The notes under the pieces are model-generated. The model saw nothing but the letters and a program-made list of their open reading frames with translations, had not been told where the DNA came from and ran no database searches. Shown here one piece after another: positions 13,466-31,800 of a DNA stretch of 64,000 nt. Source of the stretch: Styela clava (Eukaryota; Chordata; Ascidiacea; Stolidobranchia; Styelidae); NCBI RefSeq assembly GCF_964204865.1, contig NC_135250.1, positions 8,184,001 through 8,248,000 on the forward strand, written 5' to 3'. How positions within the stretch are numbered: position 1 is the stretch's first letter; each line of letters begins with the position of its first letter. Made by a program: the position numbers and the translations under genes.

Positions 13466-14979
13466 TTGTTATACATATAATACTAATAGAAAGTAGTATA
13501 ATAATAATATAATCTTAATAAAGTAAATTAAAGTTAGTTAACGTGCCTTACAATGGAGATGATATATACCCTAAATAAAATGCAAATTTGTTTGAAGTTG
13601 AAAATCAAACTGCTTTATTATAAAACCAATTGTGATAAAGGTATAGGTTGGAATTTTGAATTGAGTTCGATTTGAATTTTCTCGATTATTAAATGATTTT
13701 AAAATTGTATTCTTCATATACTATTCGTTCACAATTACATTAATTCAGCTTTTTTAAAACCAAGTTTTGTTTTTCTGAAACTTTGTCATTTCCTCCCGCG
13801 GTATCAAAACAGTTGCGAAAAATTTTCAAACAATTTTGTACAAATCTCAAGTCTTTTTACAGATATTTGAAAAGTGACTAAATCAGAGTTCATCTAATTT
13901 TATGTTCATTTGAAATTAATGCAATATAAACATATCTTTTTGACATTCAGCCTTTTACTATACATACAAGGTGGGTTTCTCAGTGTCGCACCGCAGTTCA
14001 AGTGGAGCAAATTTGTTCATCCCGGTGTTTGATCTCACGTGAAACGTAACAGAATTGCCTATTGAAGCTAAAAAAAGATGGCATCATTGTAACGAAAATA
14101 TTTTTTCTATTGAAATAGAGCGAAATGAGTTGAATTTGGAACAACAAAAAATGGCATTCTGTGTAATAAATATATTAATTCATTGATATCACACAATTCC
14201 ACACGTCTACAATTTCAACACAGCGTTATTATAGCTTTGCGACGTCGCCTGGTGTAATCTTCGGATATACAGAATGAGCGGGGGTGTTTCAAAAACGTCA
14301 TGCACTCGAACGATACATTGGTTAATTATTCCCCCTTACCAGCCTTGAACTAGTAACCAAACCAGACCGTGCATTGGTATATAAATAGGCCATATTATCG
14401 TAGCAAAATTTATCCTACTAAAATATTATAGATGTGACATTGTAACATGTTGTAAATTATGAATTTTACAATACAAAATTTGAGCGGCCGAAACGTCCGA
14501 GCGGCCTTTTTTGCGAAACGTGTAGCAGCGAATTGCTTATTCTGCGACATGTTCGGTTTGCTCTACAGTCTACACTCCTACAGTATTAAATATACAATAA
14601 TAAAGCTACGCCTAAGCCATGTCTATATGTACATATTTCGGGGTATGGCAACGTGTGGGCGACTCAAAATTTAAGCAAGAAATATCCTAGATATTTGTTC
14701 AAAATTTCTAGGGCAAAAGTCCAAACTTCCCTGAGTGGAAAAATTCTAAAAAACAGTTATTCACATTTTCCGAGTGAAATACAGCAAGTACCGTGTTCAT
14801 GATTGCGTTTTCCTCATTGATTTAGTGTTAAGAGCTATGTTAGTCGTTGGTGAGATATAGTGATAGCGTTAAATTCTGTTTATAGAAGATTTTAGGCAAA
14901 TAGTTCTTATGGTGGTTGTCATTTTTGCATCCGCTCAGACACTTTGTCCGAGCGCTCCAACAGATATTCAATCATGGTT
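13466..14979. other. Intergenic, no gene recognised
   Basis: AT-rich sequence. The last ~100 bases (from about 14885) match, on the opposite strand, a dispersed repeat also seen near 47.5 and 53.0 kb. Confidence 0.4.
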
Positions 14980-15310
14980 GGCGCGGCGGTGTGGCTCAAC
15001 GGGCTAAGCGTTAGGAATACGCTCGCCACCGCACCTCTAATTACTCGCAGGTTCGAATCCCATGCAGGGATGGTTATGTGCGAGAGGATTGCTGGACTCC
15101 TCGCCGTCGTAGGGTGGTTCACGTAACCGCTGGTCGGTTACGGCTTCCTCCACCACCAAGTCCATGCTTCCGAAAACAAACAATACAGTAAAAACTAATC
15201 CCATACCCGACTTGGAATGGTAACCGGACGAGAGGCCGTGGTTCGCCATATGGATAAGCCGTCTTATCGGCTTTCCTCTCCCCCGGGATAAATATGTAAT
15301 TCCTATCCTA
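14980..15310 (+). repeat. tRNA-derived SINE, full-length copy
   Basis: The head contains an A box (TGGCTCAACGGGC) and a B box (GGTTCGAATCCC), the internal RNA polymerase III promoter of tRNA genes. A tRNA-unrelated body follows, ending in CCCCCGGGATAAATATG. It is very similar to the copy at 27890-28224. It interrupts an older repeat: the flanks at 14950-14980 and 15311-15360 match a continuous stretch near 53040-53120. Confidence 0.88.
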
Positions 15311-16583
15311 ACATTGCCCCGTTTTCGTGGTTTTGAGTGTTATTTGTCAGTTTTCAGGTGTGTTTCCAAAATTTAGTAGTAAATGAAGTATTTTAATTAC
15401 CATCATGTATTCCAGTGAGCTTTACTTTAACTGCGATAGCCAAAAGCATCCAAAATTCTTCAGTAGTAAAGTATAGGGAGAATTTTGTTTGGGGTCATCC
15501 ATTGAGTTCGGTTTCGTGATAGAAACTCAGAAATTCTGCTAGCGACATCTAACGGTTAGATTTTTGACTTTTACAATATCTGACAGAAATCCAGAAAATT
15601 CTACGAATGCTGTGACTTCTCATTCGGTATGACGTTTCAATCAGACAAAGGTCGTGGGCTTTGGCGCTCTGCGAGCTGGAATATCGTAATATATTGCTCT
15701 ATTGTACGGTTTAGGCTTGAGCTTCAATTTATAGGTGTTTTGTTTATAGTTAATTTCGTGTCTTACAAAAGTTTCTAGTCGTAGTGGTGGTCGGGTCTAC
15801 ATTCAGACATTGTAATAACGTTCTGACGTTTCATATTTTTTTTTGTATTTGAAAAATTTGGATGATACTGATGCTGAATTAATCGAACATACAATGCTGA
15901 TGGGGATTATATAGGATGGTGATGTGTAATGTGATGAACATATATTAACACATTGAAAAAAATAAATAAATAACGTTTCATATTTACCCAGGGAAAGGCC
16001 CATGTCATTCTGTCTGTCCCATGTTCGCATGTACAATATCTGTACATATTCTTGTATTCGAGTACCTACACTCTGACACCTAACAACTTAAGCTCTGTGA
16101 TTGGAAAGTTAGACACAATGGACTTTCTGACTTTAGTTGATTGAAAGAAATAGCCCTTTTTTGTAAAGAAGTACGAAAATGTTTCTAAATTAAGTAATTG
16201 CTGCATGTCTTCAGCAGTATGCCTCCTAGCCAGTTTTCCAGTTTTCACTGGCTGTTTAGCACTTCCCGTTTTCGATTTTCTGTTTTTTCACCTGTAACGA
16301 TATCAACAAGTAAAACCAAACACCCATTTTGAGGTTTGTGATATAAAGATGTATTACAGTATTATAGGCTAGTTGACAAATTTTCAAAAAAAAAACAACT
16401 TTTCAATAACATTTCCACTCTGCTGTTTATCAATATAGAGCTTTTCGATTTTTTTTTTAAACAGAAGTTTATCTTAAAGTATTGTTAATTATGTAATATT
16501 ATGAATTGAACTGCTGATTCCAAAGGCAGTTTCAGTGAACGAATTTTGAATAAATAAACTGGATGATATCTTGGAATTAAACA
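15311..16583. other. Intergenic, upstream of the DnaJ gene
   Basis: The first part continues the older repeat interrupted by the SINE. The remainder is AT-rich with no recognised exon and presumably contains the DnaJ promoter. Confidence 0.4.
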
Positions 16584-18712
16584 ATGAATCGGTGTTATTA
16601 TGAAATCCTTGGAATATCTCGTTGCGCAAATGACGAGGAAATAAGAAGGGCGTACCGAAAAATGGCCCTGAAATTTCATCCAGATAAAAATAAAGACGCT
16701 GATGCTGAAGAACGATTTAAAGAAGTTGCCGAGGCTTATGAAGTCTTAAGCAACAGCTGCAAACGGAAAGTTTATGATAAATATGGAGAACAGGGATTGA
16801 AACATGGGGGAAACTCTGGATGTAGTTATACTTTTAATGATCCGAGAGAAACGTTTGCTTCATTTTTTGGTGGACAAGACCCATTTACGAATTGGGATGA
16901 TATGTTCATGGACTTCGACGATACATTTCAAGATGTATTTAGTAGGACTACCTCATCGCATTTTCCCGGGTTCGGTGGTTGCCATCGGTCTCGAACTACC
17001 CCTAACTTTTTTTGTAGGTCACGACGAGGTTGTCGTAGTAAACAGTTACCTCAAGATCCTCCTGTCATTCATGACTTGAGAGTATCACTCGAAGAAGTTG
17101 CAACTGGTTGTACTAAACGGATGAGAATTACAAGGAAACGTTTATCTCCTTGCGGACTTGCTTCCAGAACAGAAAATAAAATTTTAGTCGTAGAAATTAA
17201 GAGAGGGTGGAAGGTGGGTGGATTTGCTCTTTTAATAAGGCAAAAATATAGGCAAATTATAAAAAAATTTGAATCATGTAAAAAAGTTTAATACAAAATC
17301 TCAAAACAAATTAATTTTTGCCAAAAGTGAATTATGGTATAGAAATATGTAATTGAATCAAATCTAATTTTTCAGAGTTGCAGATTATATAGTTTCTTCC
17401 CATCACTTCACTTCTGAATTTGAAAGATGGGCTACTTGTAAGTCTGAAATGATCTGTAACATCCTCACATTTTTGTGGTGTTATACAGGGCTGCAGTATT
17501 TGACCAAAAACTTTTATTTCTTTGTTTGATTGAGCTTGCTAACTTCTCTTTTTCTTCTATTCTAGGAAGGGACCAAAATCACATTTGCAAAAGAAGGAGA
17601 TGAGAAAGCAAATACAATACCAGCAGACGTCATTTTCATTGTGAAGGATATTCCACATTCTATATTTCAGAGAGATGGAAGTGACATTATATATCAAAAA
17701 ACATTAACATTGAAAGAGGTGAGATTACCTGACAAAAAGTTCTGTGTTTCATCTGATGCTCATCTAAGCTTTTCACTTGAATGAGAGATCAGATAGATTA
17801 TCACGATTCTGGCAGGCCAGTATAATAAACATTTCTTAAATCTTTACTTTCGTATGAGATTTACATGTTGTCCCGGGGGAGAGAAAAGCCGATAAGCTGG
17901 CTTGACCATATGGTGAACCACGTCCACGACCTCTCGTCCGGTTACCAATCCATGTCGAGTGTGGGATTAGTTAGCCAGTTATTTGTTTTCGGATGCATGT
18001 ACTTGATGGTGGAGGAAGTAATAAATCTTGAATGAATGGGATGTGTTCTTTATGTGTATTTTGAGGGTTCTTAGACAAAAAGGCAAATGTTAAAATTTTT
18101 ATTTGAAAATAATATAAAGATATACCGGTAGGTGTTTTTTAAGCTGGTATTCTATCATGGCTTGGATCAATATTTTCCAAAGGATCATGTTTTAATAAAA
18201 AGCTACAAATGTGTTAAAATATTTCCTAAAGTAGCTATTTAAAGATTCACCCTTCCACTTAGAAGCTAGCTAGAGTACAAAAAGGATGTATCATGTATGT
18301 ATGTATTGATTAATGTTAATTGATCATAGTGGATGACAAATTTCATATTGACGAAACAGGAGTATAAAAGTTCTGACTCAGACAGTGTTTATTTAACCAG
18401 TGACAATGTTACTGATTCGACATTTGTAAAATCTATCATTGTAAAATTATCTTGTAAAATATATTAATCTTATTGTAACAGGCCCTTGTTGGATGCGTAC
18501 TACAAATTCCAACACTAGATGCTGGAAGAACGTTAACAATACAATGTTATGATGTTATTAAACCAAATTCCGAGAAGCGAATACAAGGAGAAGGTCTTCC
18601 CATACCAAAACAATTGAGCCAAAGGGGGGATCTTGTTGTTCAATTCACAGTTAATTTTCCAGCATTTTTAAATGCGTCACAAAAATTGGCGCTAAGTAAT
18701 ATTTTACCATAA
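16584..18712 (+). CDS. DNAJB1/B4/B5-like Hsp40 co-chaperone (class II J-protein)
   Basis: Three exons: 16584-17213, 17566-17718 and 18482-18712. They are GT-AG, all phase 0, and give 337 residues, close to the ~340 of human DNAJB1. The J domain is residues 1-70, with YYEILG and the HPD motif at 32-34 that stimulates Hsp70 ATPase activity. SYTF and FASFFGGQDPF (81-101) follow, as in the DNAJB1 group. The usual Gly/Phe-rich linker is reduced: residues 121-158 are instead rich in Arg, Ser and Cys. The substrate-binding C-terminal domains run from about residue 160 (VIHDLRVSLEEVATGC) to the end and include IQGEGLPIPK, the family's GEGLP signature. The expected role is an Hsp70 partner in cytosol or nucleus. 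The exact orthologue within B1/B4/B5/B13 was not resolved. Confidence 0.9.
17859..18020 (-). repeat. SINE fragment in DnaJ intron 2
   Basis: Reverse-complement copy of the 3' body of the tRNA-derived SINE (CCCGGGGGAGAGAAAAGCCG). The tRNA-like head is absent, as in a 5'-truncated insertion. Confidence 0.8.
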
Positions 18713-21700
18713 TTTTTTTCATTGTATTTTAATAATTTCGATACTAAACATTTTTATTCGAAAATAGATTATATAATAATGTTTTATTATTTTACTACAA
18801 AATGGATTGACTAGCGCTCTGATCAGCCATGATTATGGCAACACCATTTTGCAGTGTCTGAATTATTATTGTCCTAACATGGGCCTACTGATCGTTGACC
18901 CCTTTACAGTCCATTTGGGAATGGAAAAAAGTTGGAAAAGGAAATCCTCAATTCTGCAAGATATGTATTGAAATATCCACTAGAGCAGTGGTTCCCAACC
19001 TTTTTTTCTGAATCACCCACTTTTAGAAAGCGTTTCATTCCCACACACTAAAGCCTGAAGATAAAATTTGGTAAGATTTAATTGGGTGTGCTCTGCTTTG
19101 ATTAACTAACTTCCTATAGTGTTGCGCCTCCATAATGATATACCTCCACGCAACAACATGCTTACAAGAAGTTTCTTAAAAATCTAAAGTGGTTGTTGAC
19201 ACCATGGGCAGCTTTCTTTGCTTAGCGTTATTGTGATTACTGCGCACTTACAAATTTGTATATTGGCCACTAGCAACCCCTCAATTCCCCACAGGCGAGA
19301 TATAACCCATCCCAATAACCCATTGGTTAACTGTTTAAGCTTGAGGATCTGATCTACTATTGCTCTATCTCTGTATATAGATAACTGTCATTTGTGGAAT
19401 TACAGCAAAATTATTACTCATTGCCTATTCAATAGACTATAAACAGTGGTGAGGTTTACACAGATCCATTCTTAGAATGTCGTAATAATCAGCGTTCTTG
19501 TTCGAGACGCTAGACTAGCGTTGTATTTAACGTACCAAAAGTTATATATTAGATTTATGAAGAGCATGTCATGTTAATGAAGATTCTGTAACGACATACA
19601 TGTATTTTCTAAAATGAATGAACCGTTTGTTAGCGAGTTCAACCTGTTTTTTGATTAAAATTTTAAATTTCATCACTGGATGCAGCATTGAGTACCTTAA
19701 TATATCATTGTTTGTTTGATATTTATCCGATTTTGGTTGTGCTGTTATTGCAAAAAACTCACTTATTATTTGCGAAACGCACGCAAAGACTGTATAATAG
19801 AAAGTCATTTAATGCTGTCCTTACTATTGAATGTGAAGGATTCGGTCATTCATGGTATGCAATGGTATAATACAAAGGAACAGTGGTTTTTTTTAACTTT
19901 TGTTGTAATATACTAAAATATTTTATGGAATTGTGTACATATCTACTATGCCAGTGCATTCGAGCTACATTTATAAATTATCATTTCAGTAAACAAATAT
20001 AATACTGATAACCTTTGTATGACCTCTGAATTTAGTCATGACAGTGCAGCGGAAAGCTAGAATGGGTTCACACCACTAAGGGCCGACTTCAATAATGCTC
20101 AGCTGTTGAACGGAAATATCGAAGTCCGAGTCTAAATGGAAATATAGTGGACATACTGATGACCATCCTAAACTCTTTCAACTAAAAGTGTAGTTTGGGA
20201 AGATTTACACCAAACTCTAAGCTATTTGAAAACGTCTTAGTAAGACTTCAGGTTGATAAAAGTTTAACTTTGCCCGCCTCTCCGAGGATACCAAATTTTG
20301 ACATACAGTAAGTTCCTTTGTTCTTATTAGAACTTTCGACCAGATTATCACATCTCATGAACTGACTCCTGTTCCACGGCCCAATCTCATTTATTTTCAC
20401 CTAATAAAAAAAAAACGAATTTCCAATCATGAAGTATCGTAGTATGGCCCCAATAACACAGAGATAGGCAGGCCTTCCTGGAAATAACCTCCAACTAGCC
20501 AGTCTGACTTTTTTATCCTCCCACAGATGTTGCAAAACCGCAGTTAAAGCATAGCTAAATCCCCATACAGAGACAACATCAATTCACTTCTGCTCACTAA
20601 GTCAAAAAAAAACTCATTAGATTGTGTACTAATATATATTTGAAGGATCTAGCAATTATTAAAATTACCTAAAAACAGCGTATGTATATCAGTATGATAG
20701 TAAAATTTTTTGAAGACCGAGGTACAGTTTTGATGAAATATTTGGTTATAAACTTTGCATCAGTAAATGTTCAAAAACATCGACAAAACCATTCATTATA
20801 TGGAAATGTAGATTTGCAGAATACAATTATCGAGATAGACATCCATAATTATCGATTTTTTATGCATGGCGCTGTTTGGGTTCAATTTTACTAATAGTCA
20901 TTTCCAAAATGGACCATGGCTTCTTTAAAAATCAATAAATTAATAGTGCAAAGAATAGAGTAACTGCATGAATTTGACAACTTACTAATGTAGTACAGTA
21001 ACGAGTAAATTAAATTAGGAATACAATATTATAAACATATATAATTTTCTACACATGCAATTAAAGAATTATAAAATAAAAACATTTATAGCATCGCTAA
21101 TTGAAGATATAATGGTAGCTTCGTCGGAACAATTTGAATGTCAGAAAAGGGTATAGCTTTTGTTTATACTTTTAGCTGGAATTCTTTAAACGAGTTATTT
21201 TAAAATCAAACAATTTATCAGTCGAATATTGTATCAGAAATGGCCGAGAATTTAATTCATGTCTAGCAGAGTAAAAAATAAAAATCAGGAATTTTGTTCT
21301 CAAGTAAAATTAGGTGGATCATAAGTAAAGTACAAATACAAAAAGTTTGAAAACAAAATTAATATTTGAATATAAAAAAAAACTTCATATAATAGAGTAC
21401 TGTTCCAAAATATCTCATTATTGATAAATAAAAACAAAGGTGGTCAAATTCCTCAACCAAGTTATCCCTTGGTCATATCTCAGGCCATATATATATTATT
21501 GTATTCACCAAAGAACAAATGATTGTTAGTTCTCTAGGTCAAGTGTGGCAAAATTGAGAAAATTTATATAATGAGAGTAAGAACAGGTCTCATTGAAGTA
21601 TGTGGATAGCAATAAGTTATAACACAGAAAGAGTATATAAGAATAAATATTGAAAATTGAAGAATAATTTGATTTTGAGGAATAATTACACCTAAAACAT

Positions 21701-21895
21701 GATAATTGAAGTAAACAATGGTGCTGAATTAAAATTCTCTATCACAAACATGGGTAATGCGCTAACTATGCAAAATAGCATGATTTATATAACGCACACC
21801 ATATATATAATTACGGTGGATGTCAGGAATGGCAGGCTAAAAATTCATTTGTCATGGATTGAAAAATACAGTAAATTTTTTTTTTTTCAAAATTA
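18713..21895. other. Intergenic between DnaJ and the GALE 3' end
   Basis: No gene recognised. At about 18985 a CAGTGGTTCCCAACC terminus typical of hAT elements begins, but I found no matching right end. The rest is AT-rich. GALE transcription, on the minus strand, should terminate in the right-hand part. Confidence 0.4.
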
Positions 21896-27056
<5,161 letters not shown>

Positions 27057-27629
27057 TTAGCCTAACCTTCAAATTAATAGAAAGTACAGGGTGTTTATAG
27101 AGTAATTCGTGAACTGTAAGTTACAAATAAAGAGTTATCAATACCGGTACCATAAACGCTAACTCTACGACACGAACGCCAACAGGGGTTTGAGAATTGT
27201 AACTGCATCCGGTTACACGTTCCCGTCGCCACGATTCAAAGTAAACATACATTTGAAGGTAGTGTGGGGAGTCAAAATATCATTAGCCGGATACTAAAAT
27301 GGTAGCAAACTTTTTTCATTAAATCCCACCACGACGTATTTTAGTTGGGTCTCATTGGGTACCAGAAACTCAAAGGACGTATAGGCAAGCGATTTAAAAT
27401 TGTTTGCGGTGAAACTTGCACTATTGGGGTGCACAATGAGGTTATCCTCATTGGGAGGCGAGGAAATATGTTAACTCAAGATCCAAGAGTACCCTACCTC
27501 ACGGCCACTCATTCTAAAAGAGTAAGCATTATTGTCCGGATGATCTGTTTGCCCATATATAAGCAATACCGCAATACTGATCGCAAAAATCCGACAAATA
27601 ATATCGCGCGAGATTCCTTTTTGATGATG

Positions 27630-27792
27630 GGATTTGCATATGTATCCCGGGGGACAGAAAAACCGATAACGTGGCATTATCATATGGCGTACCACCATTG
27701 AGGTGTATTAACACCTCAGTGCGTACCACAAGCTGTAGTCGGGTAACCAATCATGTCTGATATGGGGTTGGTTAGCTTGTTATTAGTTTCAA
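27630..27792 (-). repeat. SINE fragment, minus orientation
   Basis: Reverse-complement SINE tail (TATCCCGGGGGACAGAAAAA). It lacks the tRNA-like head and is moderately diverged. Confidence 0.7.
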
Positions 27793-27889
27793 TCAATTTC
27801 AGATACACCGACTTAAAGCCAGAATTTTACGTACATATCATCGCTTCTAATCCCAAGCAGAGGAATTAAACTATCAAACGCAGCGTTTT

Positions 27890-28224
27890 GGCGCGGCGGT
27901 GTGGCTCAACGGGCTAAGCGTTAGGAATACGCTCGCCACCGCACCTCTAATTACTCTGCGTGGGTTCGCAGGTTCGAATCCCATGCAGGGATGGTTATGT
28001 GCGAGAGGATTGCTGGACTCCTCGCCGTCGTTCGGTGGTTCACGTAACCGCTGGTCGGTTACGGCTTCCTCCTCCAAGTCCATGCTTCTGAAAACAAACA
28101 ATACAGTAAAACTAATCCCATAGCCGACTTGGAATGGTAACCGGACGAGAGGCCGAGGTTCGCCATATGGATAAGCCGTCTTATCGGCTTTCCTCTCCCC
28201 CGGGATAAATATGTAAATCCTATA
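27890..28224 (+). repeat. tRNA-derived SINE, full-length copy
   Basis: Nearly identical to 14980-15310, with the same A and B boxes. It has an extra ~10 bases (CTGCGTGGGTTCG) just before the B box and a short deletion in the body. The similarity suggests recent activity of this family. Confidence 0.88.
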
Positions 28225-28808
28225 TCACAGCACACCGATTTATTACGCCGCAGCAGCGAGTCAAATGAGGAACGGCATAAGTTCTAACACGGAAGTAAAT
28301 GTCTAAATAAACCAATATGCAGGAACGAACCTGTTTTCGACAACAACAAACTCAAAAAAATTATAACAAATTTATTTCAGGTCAAACACGTCATAATCGC
28401 AAAAACACAATGAACAAATCGTTCCGTTATGATAAGAAAAAACATATTATGCAAAACAGAATGATTAAAACCATGGTCAACATACCTATATTCCCATAAT
28501 ATAATTGGAGAATTATCGCGAAAAATACTTAAAAATAATATTATTGAAATGCTGTTTGCGAACTGTCACTAAAGTACTGTATACGTGTATATGTCAATGC
28601 GTTTTTTGAAGAAGATTTTATACCTAAAAAAAACAACAATTACTGTTGCTAAACAGGGCTAGGAATCTCAAGCACCAACCAGATTAAAAAATAATACCAA
28701 ATAGTCTCATTCTAGATGAAGAAAATTTCAGCAAGCAAACTCTGCATTAATCATTCTTGAATCAGAGTAAATATGTGCTTCAATTATTTAATATTCAAAT
28801 TATTAAAG

Positions 28809-31800
28809 TTATAAGATAAATGGAACAATTGCTTTTCTGGTTCGAGGATAATCTGGAAACTCTTTTCTGTAATTGCGATGCTTGCCAAGTGCCCATTGTG
28901 CCATCTGCATAAATCCAACAATTGCAAACAGAAGACCTGCAAAACGAACATTTTTTTATCATCTTGAAGAGACGATGACTGTGCAGAAGGCATGCTGCAT
29001 AATTTCATCCCCCATATCGAGCGATTGAGGAACTCTATCCTACTACTGAAAAGTCCATATGCACAATCAATAATCCAGACTAGTAATTTTCAACCTGCGT
29101 TCTGTGGGTAAACAGTCCAGGAGTTTCACAAGTTACATTAAAATCAGAGAGTCTATATTATATATTATTATACCCATTAAATAAAAATCTCAAATATTAT
29201 TAACCTTACAAATCTTTAAAGATCATTTTGTTTTGCCAGTATTAGGTTTACTTTTATATATATTTATAGTTCCAAATGTTGTCTTTTGGATAAGGGGAAG
29301 GTTTCATTAGGGTTCCGGTCCAAAGGTTAAAACCAATATTCCAGACCCAAAAAGGCTGGTGATTCCAAATCACTGATTATAGGCCTCAAGTCGAATCTTA
29401 TTAGATGACGAAATGGATTGACCACTTTCCAGAATGTTCAATCGCGTCTCCTTCTGGTTTTACACTGCATCACTATAACAATATCCGAGATTTATACAGA
29501 CTTTACAATCACTTACCTACAACTGTTTGTGTCATCAATGCAAACCCAATCCAGCTCCCAGCTTCATATGTATAATTTGGACACGATACCAAATTGAACA
29601 TAAGGGTGAAGGGATTCATAGTTGGTTTGGGAATCTGACGCTTCGTCGAACCAGCTGGCCGAAGGCTTTTGAAAGCAAGGTGAATAGACAGATTGCCAAG
29701 TTCACAGAACTGAAAAAAAATATGAAAATCAATATAAGGTGAATTCTTAATTAAGGAATAGTCTGTTTCCAACTCCCAATAATAGACCAGAAAAGGTCAA
29801 ATTCAGCTTCACACCCAACTTTATTGACAAGATCAAGTAAATAAAACTCCATACTTATTGCTAAATGATAATATAATACTATTCACAATGGAAACTGAAA
29901 AAAAAGTCTGTGCCACAATCCTCAAAAATTTCTGCAAAGTGCTCGGGCCAAAAAATAGACATGGAGATAAAATGGAGAAAACCTTCAGTTAGGACCCATA
30001 GGATTGCGCTCAATGTGCTTTGTTTTTCAGATTTGATAAATTCTTGATAAATAAAAAGGAACAAATAGGTACCATTTCCGATGACTACATAATTCTAATT
30101 GGGGAACACATTTCACACGCAACCCCGTATCCTTCAACCCATGCAATCAACAAAAAATTTCCAGACATCGGCCATTCAGAATTTGGTTCAGACTCCAGCC
30201 TGACAAAATTTCTAAGTCAGACCTAAATCCCAACTCAAGAATACCAAATTTTTGACTCCGAGTCCTGCAACAATACCAAAGGAATTTTAACTATGGTTCA
30301 CAAATGTTTTACTTACGATAAATATTGCTAATCCAGTGTAAATCTGAGTATCTCCATAACATGGTGGAGTGTATAGTGGATGATTGATAAAGTAAGACAT
30401 CCATGCTGCAAATCCCCAATAATATACTGAATTTCTGAAGATATTTGCGATTGGCATTGTACCGTGTGAAAATCTGTGGACAAACTTGGTTTCCAGTAAT
30501 CTCTTTGCATAATGGATGGTGTGACACAATGCTGCTATTCTGTAAACAAAATAAATATTAGGTTTTTCATTATTTAAACATGTTCAACATTCTTGGATAT
30601 TTCTGCAGGGCTTAATGTATTCAGTGATGTGGTTTCTCTCCAATGCAGTTTCCATGGTTACTTTATGTAACAAATCAGGCACTTTGAAGAATACTTTAAT
30701 ATCTAATATAATATTAAAGTATTTTTTCTTCTGTTTTAATTACTGTTATACTTATAAGTTTTGCTGCTCAATAAGCAGTGTTGGTTTATCGCGCTTTCCT
30801 CGCTCTGAAATGCCATTTTAACTGATTTTCTATATTCTGTTTGGGCAAATTGTATTTTCAGTATGGTTAAAAAATAAATTACTGATGACTGATAATAATA
30901 AAATAACTTTAAAAATTTTGACAAAATTCATCAATTTAAAAGGATACAATTTGATACTATTTGCAAAAACCTATTTCACGTTAACTGATAAGTTCAGAGC
31001 AATGTTGTAAATTAAACTTACTGTACAACTTGATGTTCACTTGGTTTGAATGCATATTCACTGCCATATATGAAAGGTAGACGAATGTAAAACAGCAAAT
31101 ACAGCAACAGAGGACCTGCATATTCACAGTAAAATACCTGGAGAAATAAGGTAAATTTACAATATAACATGAACGAAGAATGGGGAACGAGGGGGTGGGT
31201 ATGGGGGCATGGGACTTGAATCAGAGATCAGAGATATGGACACTGCAATGCCAAAACAGTACAGTTTGTCGCCTCAAGCCATTGTGCTGCCCATGAAAAA
31301 AATATAAATGCAAGGTTAAAAAAGGATTAGTTATGTTGCTATGAATAATAAGTAAAATTCTGATTAGTCCTACACAGTCCTGTTGGTTTATAGTACACTA
31401 AAATCATACCATAAATAACATCCTATTTTGTGATATATTTAAACGGAAAATATTTCCCTATCCAAATTGGGCTAGGCAATATTTCTAGTGACATAACACT
31501 AATAATGAACCAGAATTTTCAAAGATGTTGATCTATAATTACACTCCATCTTGGATTCTTTAAGACTTTCTACCATGAGAAATGAATTCGTCTTAATTTT
31601 GTTTATAAACCCATCATGCAAGCACCCTAATATCCAAATAAAAATCGACTCACAGTTGACCAGCCAACTTGTGGACCAAGATCCTTGAAGTATAATATAC
31701 ATTCGTTTGTTAAGTTTAAGTCTGCTAATGTATCATTGTCTTTCAGCGACTTTCCTCTTGGCTCAAGTCGAAAGGATTGACGTGATGTATAGAACTGAGG

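Noticed and set aside
14984-15060. tRNA gene suggested by A and B boxes
   Set aside because: The same head is followed by the same ~250-bp body at several loci, so it is a SINE promoter, not a functional tRNA gene.
18985-19020. Complete hAT element starting at CAGTGGTTCCCAACC
   Set aside because: No matching right terminus or 8-bp duplication was found downstream, so only a one-ended remnant can be supported.
27345-27701. 118-codon plus-strand open frame
   Set aside because: Its 3' part overlaps a reverse-oriented SINE fragment and it shows no family signature or splice sites.
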